Of a stretch of DNA of 64,000 bases, positions 34,513 through 64,000 are shown piece by piece. Under the pieces are notes generated by a model. It saw only the letters and a list, made by a program, of their open reading frames with translations. It searched no databases and was not told the origin of the DNA. Made by a program: the position numbers and the translations under genes. This DNA is from Gordionus sp. m RMFG-2023 (taxonomy: Eukaryota; Nematomorpha; Gordioida; Chordodea; Parachordodidae), in assembly GCF_954871325.1 (NCBI RefSeq), contig NC_088775.1:69107561-69171560 (forward strand), in the 5' to 3' direction. Positions within the stretch are counted from its first letter, which is position 1, and each line of letters opens with the position of its first letter.

Positions 34513-36860
34513 CAGGGATGCGAACCCGACAAAATTTTTGCCCGGGTTCGGTTCGGGGTATAAAAAAAAAGGTGGGTTCGGTTCAGGTTCGGTTCAGGGA
34601 AATATTTTTGAACCCGGGTTTGGTTCGGGTTCGGTTCGGGTTCAAGAATTTTTGAGTTGATAAAAAAAATTCTATATTTAAATCATAATAAAAAACTAGA
34701 CATAAATTTGATATAAAAAATAAATTTTTTATTTTATTTATAGGCAAATATAGTTAAAAATACAAAGCATATAGTCATGTATCAATTTTAAAAATTTTAT
34801 TTAGACGTATTAGCATAATATCTTCCGAGAGTTGTTCACTCATCCTCGATCTATGTGGTGAAAGAATGAATTTCAAATGTGAAAAAGATCTTTCAACGCT
34901 AACCTATGTTAAATGTATATTTATATGTGAAAATATGATAAATTAACTTGGGTTGCAGGAACAGCAAATAAGATTTTAGATAAAATATATAATTCAGGGT
35001 GTTCCAGCTTAGCAGACTCCCAAAAATGCAAAATATTTTCTTTTTTATCTAATCTTTTATAATCGCTAAATCCAGTAATTATTGTAAGGATTTATATTGT
35101 TTATATTTAAATATTCCATAAAATAACAATTTTAATATAAATCTAAAATAATTAATTTACTAAGCTTTTAATTAACCTTGTATCTTGGGTCCAGGTATAT
35201 GGCACCTAAGAGAATTTCGTTCTTTATAAACCTTTCTTCTCTGTTCTTAAGACAAGAATATAGTAATTGAGCAAAATGGTATGGATTTTTTTCCAGTTCG
35301 ATGCAGCATCTTAACCATGCTGCATAAAAATCTGTCAGTGTTAACTGTTCAGATTGGAATTGTTTGGTTGTGATTTTTAGCGGTTTTAAAATTTCAACAA
35401 TCGTTATTATCTCTTTCCAATCTTCAGTCAATAAATAATCAGATTGCTCTGAAAAAAAATCTTCGATATTGGGTTTTAGTAAAATCAGCCTTTCTAACAT
35501 ATCATGGGTTGAATGCCATCTGTGGCAATCTAACACAGGCTTAGGGAGTTTCATATTTTTTAATAACTTTTGGTAAGTGGGATGTCTTAATTTTAAATTT
35601 AGGCTCCTAGCTTTGGTGATAATTTTATAGCATCTTGAAGTGCCAGCTGAAGTGTGTGAGCTGCACACCGTACACTATAAATCGGATAGGATATAATAGT
35701 TGATAAAAAAGTATTTTGTATATCATCAATATCATATTTATATACATTTACATTCATATTTTCCTCATCTGCTGTGGGCTGTTTTATTAATAGTTCTGGA
35801 TAAATTTTCTTTGTTTATAACCAAATTGAGCCCAGATAGGAGTGGATTTATAATTCTTTGAAATCCCGAATCTTCAATAATTGATAAAGGCCGGCCATTT
35901 ACAGTAACAAGTTCTAGTATAGAACTCATCAAATCATTAGATGATATATTTATACTTATATGCTTTTTTGGAAAAAAGGTTTCTATATTAATTTTAGGTT
36001 TTTTTGCCAATAAAAATTCCTGATATTTGGTTTTTTCATTTAAATAATTTAAATATTCATTGTTGTGATTTCTTTCCAGGTGTCTTTCTAAATTTGACAA
36101 GTGATTACCAGACATTTTTACTTTGCAATATGAACATATTATTTTTTTTCTATTGTATTAAGGGTAAAATGTTTATCAAATATGACTTTATCTTTAATCT
36201 TAAATCTATAAAAAGAGAACAATTTTTTTAAATAGCAATGATTTCAGAATTAAAAAAGAGATATTTATAAATTTAATTTCATTTATAATATGCACTTCAT
36301 TAATATCTTGTAAAAATTAATCTGAACCAAAAATAAATGATTAGCATATATAAATTTTAAAATCATTTTAATAAGTTCACAAAAACTGCCCTACATTTAA
36401 CAATTTTTAAGTTAGATGTTTAGAATTTTTTAAATTAACAATATAATAATTTTTACTTTGATTTGTTAACCATTTTTTTCTAATTAATAATCTTTAAGAA
36501 TAATAAGATAAAAATTTAAAAATAAATGGCGTAAATTAATTCAATTGTTTAATTTTTTAACACTCCAATAGGAATCGAGAATAAATTAAAAAATGGCATA
36601 AATGAATTAAGTTGTTTAAAATTTATTAACACTTCATTTAATTGGAAATTTGAAAATATAATATTTGTATTTACATATATTAATATATGATTTTAAATAA
36701 TACACTGAACCCGGTTGAACCCGGGTTCAAATAAAATTCTTGGGTTCGGTTCGGGGTTTTGAAAATTTTATAAATGGGGTTCAGGTTCGGTTCGGGTTCA
36801 GAGTTTTTTTTTAAAAACCCGGGTTCACTTCTCCGGGTTCGGGTTCGGTTCGAATCCCTG
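34513..36860 (-). mobile_element. hAT transposon inserted in the LTR element
   Basis: The 2,348-bp element has ends CAGGGATGCGAACCCGAC and (reverse complement of the right) CAGGGATTCGAACCGAAC, the classical CAGGG hAT start. The 8-bp target duplication GAATTTAT is perfect at 34505-34512 and 36861-36868. GGTTCGGTTCGG words are repeated at both ends. The minus strand encodes a hAT transposase from a BED finger to the dimerisation domain. It landed inside an already repeated LTR element, so it is the younger of the two. Confidence 0.95.
34820..36240 (-). pseudogene. hAT transposase, minus strand, frameshifted
   Basis: Near 36130 ICSYCKVKMSGNHLSNLERH gives the BED-type Cys pair and first His. A second open piece at 35168-35668 carries HRWHSTHDMLERL and QLTLTDFYAAWLRCCIELE, typical of the hAT core. 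Around 34830-34900 VSVERSFSHLKFILSPHRSR is the dimerisation motif. The middle pieces are offset by a one-base shift near 35640, and a stop lies near 35767, so the gene is probably inactive. Loss is modest, in keeping with its clean target duplication. Confidence 0.85.
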
Positions 36861-37707
36861 GAATTTATGATATAAAGGGCACTATCAAAATGATTGATGC
36901 AGCCTATTTGGATTCCATGGATTATAGAATTTATGATATAAAGGGCACTATCAAAATGATTGATGCAGCCTATTTGGATTCCATGGATTATAGAATTTAT
37001 AATAATAGGGCACTATCAAAATGATTGATGCAGCCTATTTAGATTTCCATGGATTAAAGAATTTATGATAATGATAAAGGGCACTATCAAAATGATTGAT
37101 GCAACCTATTTAGATTTCCATGGATTATAGAATTTATGATATAAAAACCACTATCAAAATGATTGATACAGCCTATTAGGATTTCCGGGGATTATAGAAT
37201 TTGACACATCCTATTTGGATTTTCAGGGATTATAGAATTTGATGTAGAAATTAACATGATCAACAATATAATGATAATGGTAACGTGAATATTGACAAAC
37301 TATATAGAGTAACCTGGAGGACTCCAATGGTAGTGGTACGTAAAACTTCAGGTGAACTACGATTATGTGGAGAATAATTCTACCAACGTTTGAAGAATTA
37401 ATCGCAAAAAATAGATCTACAGGGATAACAAGCAAAAATAGAACAATTAGATAAAGATGTCGAAAAACTGGAATCGCCATCACAATCCTGGAAAAGGGAA
37501 GAAGAAAAGGAAAAAAAATATATCAAAACCGTATTAAAACATCCCGACCAACTTCGAATAAGGACCATACGTAATCAAATCAATAATAACAATTGAACCA
37601 AGTCAAAAAGGGCAAACGGGTTATCCAACAAGGCAAAAAGATTAATAGGTGAACTTGAACTTGGTAAATAAAAAGATTGGGATCTTAACTTGGTAAGAAA
37701 GAAGATA

Positions 37708-37923
37708 TGTTACATTTGAATATTTATTATTGTAAGATATATTTTAAAAGGTCACGTTATATATTTTAAAAGGACGTTATTTGTATATTAACTTACCGAC
37801 ATGATTATATTATCGAGGTTAATCAAATTGCATATTATTAGAAGTTAAATTGGATAATTATATAAATGTATATATACAAAAGAATTACAAATAAAATTCA
37901 TTATCGTTTTTTAAACTTTAATA
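37708..37923 (+). repeat. 3' LTR of the second LTR element
   Basis: Pairs with 33585-33804, preceded by a purine tract and followed by the CTAAT target copy. Confidence 0.92.
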
Positions 37924-38839
37924 CTAATTTTTAATAAAATAATTTTAATTACATTTTTTAATCTTTAATAATAAAATAAAAATGTACACTGTGTTATTTA
38001 TTAAAATAATTTTGATTATATTTTTCAGAAATGGACATTAGAAATATGGAATAATATAACTTTATTATATATAAATGGTTTCAGAAAAAAAACAAATCAA
38101 TTAATTTCATTAAATAAATCTAATGATTTGATATGCAGGTATATCTGCTAAATTTGGAGGTGATGATTCAATTGAGACACTTCATTTTTGAAGAAATATT
38201 TGTTTGAATTGCTCATACTTTCCTAATCCTTTGCTATTGTGTGGAGATACAAACTTTAATAAAGTTAAATTTATGGATAAATATATATTTTACTGGCTCT
38301 CAGAAGGTAACCTTCATTCTTTCACCCAACAATGCATTTAATTTTAACCCACTTGCCTTTGGTATAATTTTTTTGGGATTAAAACTATCAGTAGTGTTTC
38401 TGTCCTTTATTGTTGTCTCCATGAATTTAATGTAATCATACCATCTGTATGAGAGTTGCATACCATCTGTATGAGAGTTGAGCCAAAAGCTCCCGAAGCC
38501 TTGCCCAATTTTATCTATGGTCTTTAGAGTTTTTCAACTTCTTTATGCATGATACAGTTCTATCATGCAGTGGAAATTCCATCCCAAAGCTATTATAATA
38601 CTAATTTGAGTAGTAATGTACAAATTTTTTTAATAACCTTATCATCCCATATTCTAAGATTATAATAATATCAATTATATCCTAAATATAAAATATATTC
38701 TAAAATTATATAAAATATCATTTAATATATTCTAAGATTATATAAATATCAATTAATATATTCTAAATGATATAATATTAATTAATATATGAAATAAATT
38801 ATACTTACAATTTTGTATCCATTTTCAAATTTTAGAGCA

Positions 38840-38960
38840 ATTGCTTTTTTATTAACGCTTGCCTTAAAAAAATTTGCGCTCTACCATCTAAAATGCATTA
38901 TTAGCTTTTAAAATGGAGCGTTGTATTGTAACGCTCAATTTGTGCTATCAATATATTTTT
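38840..38960 (-). repeat. GAGCGTT terminal-like repeat, right partner
   Basis: Contains a near-perfect hairpin, GAGCGTT / AACGCTC with a 7-base loop, and the inverted counterpart of 30147-30250. Further GCGCT words lie upstream. Confidence 0.45.
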
Positions 38961-40846
38961 TCTAAAAAATATAGACCGATTACAACAGTATCAGTGTATT
39001 TCTGCTGTATATTAACATGATTTGTCAAAATCTTTACTAGGATTTGAAAATGTGGCATCAGTTTATTTCAGTTATAATTAATTTTTTAAGTTTTTGTTTG
39101 TTTAATAGAAAAATCTAATAAGTGAAAGCCGATTTCTATGGACCTTGAGTATCTGTGTTGGCTGAGTTTTAATTTTTATCTATACAAAATTATTCAACTC
39201 TAAAGGTTTATTGAATAACTTTTCAATAAATTTTACAAGTAAAGAAAAAATTCTATTTTCTTGAAATTTAATTATTTTTAAAATACTATTACTTTTTGTT
39301 CCGTTCTAAGAAATTAATATTTGATTATATTTTAAATTTTCCGTTTGACTCGTGCCCTTCTAAAATAAACCATAATGAATGGGTAAATAAAATTTCAAAT
39401 TTTTGATTTCTTTAAAAAAAAATTTATAACCAAATTCCTTATTACTTTTTAAAAAATCTAATAAAATCTGCAATAAATTTAATGAAAATTAAAGATTAAA
39501 AAAATTTCAAAAGGGTAAAAATTAGGAACAAAAAAAAGATAAAAATATTCATTAGAAATAATTTTTATAAAGTAATATTTATGCGTTATCAATATTTCAA
39601 AATTTATTTAAAAAATCAATCAATAATTGCTTATTTCGTAAGAATAATTCTAACTGTGGAGGCAAAAATAATAACACTTACAAGAGCTGGGGGCATTTGT
39701 CCTAAACAAATTTTCGAAAGGATATAGTGATAAGTATTTATTGGGGTATTACCTATTACATTTTTGGCGAAATAGGGCAAGACTATTGCTATAAAAATTT
39801 ATTTAATAATGCAATATTAAACTTATTACAATATACATATATTGCTAAATATCGAATAAATCCAATAGAGAGAAATCAGTCATTTTAAAATAAAGATTTC
39901 TTCACTAAATATGGAAATGTTTTATTTTATTTTAACATATCTTTCGAAAATAGTTTTCAAATGCAATACATATTACTTTCTCAATATCAACAATCATTAT
40001 TTGCATCTATCATGGCAATATATCGAACATATTTAACTATTTTATACACAAAAATAATTAATCGGTTCCGTGTATCAGCAAAAAAAGTGGTATCGATGCA
40101 TCTCTGGTACATATTTTATAAAACTAAAAAAAAATTTATTTAATTTCTACCAATAAATTTATTACATCAATCTTTTTCATAAATATGATCTGGTTAGGTA
40201 TAACCTACATGTATTTATGTTCAATGTAATCCAAATTTAATATGGTTGTAAATATAAATTATAAAGTCCAAAAGTAATTTATTACACTAATCGATAATGC
40301 ATCATGCTCTAATATTATATTGAAAAATTTTAAGAGTGTTTACTAGAAATAATACCCAGGAGACACAGCGATACTTTTGCATAGAAGATTTTATCTAAAA
40401 AAATTCATTTTTTTTATTACATAAATATATTATAATAAAATGAAAATAATAAAAATTATGGAATATTAATAATATCGTACATGTTGTGTTTTAATCTTTT
40501 ATTAACAATATATTATATATGATTATAATAAAATTCTTTTTTTTTTAAAAAAAAATTTTATTTGTAAAATCTTAAAAAATAATTGTATAATACAAATTTT
40601 ATTTCTCAAATTTACTGTTTCTAAAAAAATAATATTTGTTTGTTCTCAAAGAAGTAGATTCCATTCAACCGTTTCCAATTAGCTTCTTTTTTTCTTGATA
40701 AGTAATCATGATTGCGAGATAAATATTGGGAATTAAAAAAATTGCACAATAAATAAAAAAAAGTTATTATAAAAGTAATCGTGAAACACTGGGCTTGACT
40801 AAAGGGGGGAGGTGGGGGGGATAGAAAATAATTTTAAGATTTTGTT

Positions 40847-40852
40847 TTTATT
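40847..40852 (-). promoter_or_regulatory. Possible groucho poly(A) signal
   Basis: AATAAA on the minus strand about 175 nt beyond the groucho stop codon. Plausible, but such hexamers are common in this composition; an ATTAAA lies nearer, at about 40912. Confidence 0.35.
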
Positions 40853-41024
40853 AAATTAGTATTATAATAATGGCTTTTAACAAAAAAATATTTATAATGA
40901 GCATACTATTTTAATATTTTTTTAAATGTCATTTTAAAAAAACTACATAAAATTCATGATCCTATTTGCTTACATGTGTTTTATAAAAAAATAATTTTTA
41001 TATCGTGATATTTATAAATATTAA

Positions 41025-62958
<21,934 letters not shown>

Positions 62959-64000
62959 CTAAGATATCCATAATTATTTTTATTTTTTTGTAAATAAATT
63001 TCATTATGAAAAAACTATATTGTATTCATTGATATATAAAAGTATTTATAAACAACTTTATAAACTACCCCATCCTTAATAGCAATTATCTCTAATTATC
63101 CTAATAATTTAAAATATATAAAGGCAATTATTAGTTTAGGCATACATTAAAATTATAATATTTATACAAAATATTCAGTAAATTGTAAAAAAAAAATAAA
63201 AAATGGTATTAAAAATTTTAAATGTAATTTTTATTGCCAAAATGAAAATTTGAGAATAATTTATTATCCGTTCGAAGCCTAGTAGCCACAAAAGATAAAT
63301 AATAAAATAAAAATTACAAAGCCGACCATATTGAAATATAATTTAATAAACCTATAACTATAAAATAAATTTTTATTGCTTAAATGTGAATGCCGAAAAA
63401 ATTATATTATAAAAATAAAATTAACATATTTGTATTTTAATCTGCAATAAAAAACAGAATTTTTTGCTAATGAAAAGGTTTAGAAAAAATCAAAAAAATT
63501 ATAAAACCAATACACATCTCAATAAAACGAAAAATTAAAGAAAAAAAAGTTTTATAAAAAAATTTCTAAAGTTTTTTTCCTGAGAGCAATTTTTGGAGAA
63601 TTTGTTAATGTAGATGGTTTAAGTTCTGCATTGCATGAGAAGGGGAGTGAAATTTTTTTTTGTTCAAACCAGAAAAATTGCATTTTGAAACCTACAAGGA
63701 AAATATGTCTATAAGGAAATAAAATATAGCATAATATTCTTTTAAAAACGTATGGATTATCGAAAAAAAGAATCGATATCCCTAATTATTTTAAAAAAAT
63801 CAAGAACTTCTAATTAAACAGTGAAATCAATCCTTTTAATAGAAAAATTGATAAGAATTCTTAATTGGCAGGAAGATATTGAACTAAATAGGTTAAGATA
63901 ATGATGTCGTCATCTTTGAAATATTTAAGCAAAAATACATAAATTTTTTATTTCATTTTTAGAACTATAAAAAATTGTTCAAAATAAACAATTTTGTTTA
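62959..64000. other. groucho intron at the window edge
   Basis: AT-rich DNA with no exon, repeat end or RNA gene that I can support. Confidence 0.6.

Larger units (their letters stand above)
34150..37240 (+). repeat. ~70-bp tandem array inside the LTR element, split by a hAT
   Basis: Units contain GGATTATAGAATTTATGATA, GGGCACTATCAAAATGATTG and ATGCAGCCTATTT. About a dozen units lie at 34150-34512 and 36861-37240, varying from about 45 to 75 bp through small deletions. The array was one block before the hAT at 34513-36860 inserted. Confidence 0.88.
33585..37923 (+). mobile_element. LTR retrotransposon (Gypsy-like), coding mostly lost
   Basis: LTRs of 220 and 216 bp (33585-33804, 37708-37923) differ by about five bases and a 4-bp indel, so the insertion is fairly recent. 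The 5-bp target duplication CTAAT lies at 33580-33584 and 37924-37928. A primer-binding-site-like TGGCGACGAGG starts at 33816, and a purine tract AAGAAAGAAGATA precedes the right LTR, so the element points to the plus strand. The interior is mainly a ~70-bp tandem array plus a weak RT trace near 37311-37370 (TPMVVVRKTSGELRLCG), which suggests the Gypsy group. It looks non-autonomous and broken. A separate hAT interrupts it. Confidence 0.9.
37929..41024. other. Intergenic DNA up to the groucho 3' end
   Basis: Besides the repeat at 38840-38960, this holds a duplicated CATACCATCTGTATGAGAGTTG near 38437-38480 and G-rich runs near 40800. Some minus-strand stretches around 38250-38450 look faintly coding but match nothing I know. 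Confidence 0.45.

Noticed and set aside
38241-38450. Possible coding traces on both strands near 38.3 kb
   Set aside because: Neither strand gives a recognisable motif, and a Merlin/ISXO2 assignment did not hold on inspection.

Overview
The window is nuclear DNA of an animal, very rich in A and T, with long introns and GT-AG splice borders. A Groucho/TLE corepressor gene makes it metazoan. I cannot name the species; the composition and the hAT-heavy repeat load suggest an AT-rich invertebrate genome. Only two host genes are recognisable. They converge tail to tail. COG3 (conserved oligomeric Golgi complex subunit 3) runs on the plus strand from 1177 to 28073. Its 20 exons join in consistent phase into a 983-residue protein. 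Groucho/TLE runs on the minus strand from 62958 to 41025. Its 20 exons give 1,222 residues in phase, and the first Q-domain exons lie beyond the right edge. Most of the longer open frames in the window are exons of these two genes or pieces of transposons. The rest are shadows. || Layout: 1-1176 is upstream DNA with a 14-bp minisatellite. 1177-28073 is COG3; its introns hold a hAT relic (3534-4525), a fold-back element (8492-8706), a PIF/Harbinger fragment (9080-9310), a broken Ty3/Gypsy element with both LTRs and a target duplication (10360-15379), a head-to-head pair of hAT copies (15431-17950), a TIR element with a 9-bp target duplication and a tRNA-like block (21098-21489), a hAT-type MITE (23738-24342) and a purine/pyrimidine-skewed relic (23380-25160). 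28074-41024 is intergenic and holds a hAT copy with an intron-like gap (30663-33514), then a younger LTR element (33585-37923) that carries a ~70-bp tandem array into which another hAT (34513-36860) inserted. 41025-64000 is groucho; its introns hold hAT MITEs (43822-44456), a hAT inside a MITE (47211-49093 inside 47008-49224) and three copies of one palindromic MITE family. || How the genes relate: COG3 acts in vesicle tethering at the Golgi and Groucho in nuclear repression. Nothing suggests a shared pathway; they are neighbours only. Each gene has an unusual splice feature: a 37-nt intron in COG3, and a 17-nt micro-exon in groucho without which the frame fails. || No CRISPR array, rRNA, genuine tRNA or LINE was seen. 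No new multi-gene system was found. The best leads are the micro-exon, the tRNA-like TIR element, and the inverted arms at 9944-10145 and 18164-18321 that enclose a transposon nest.
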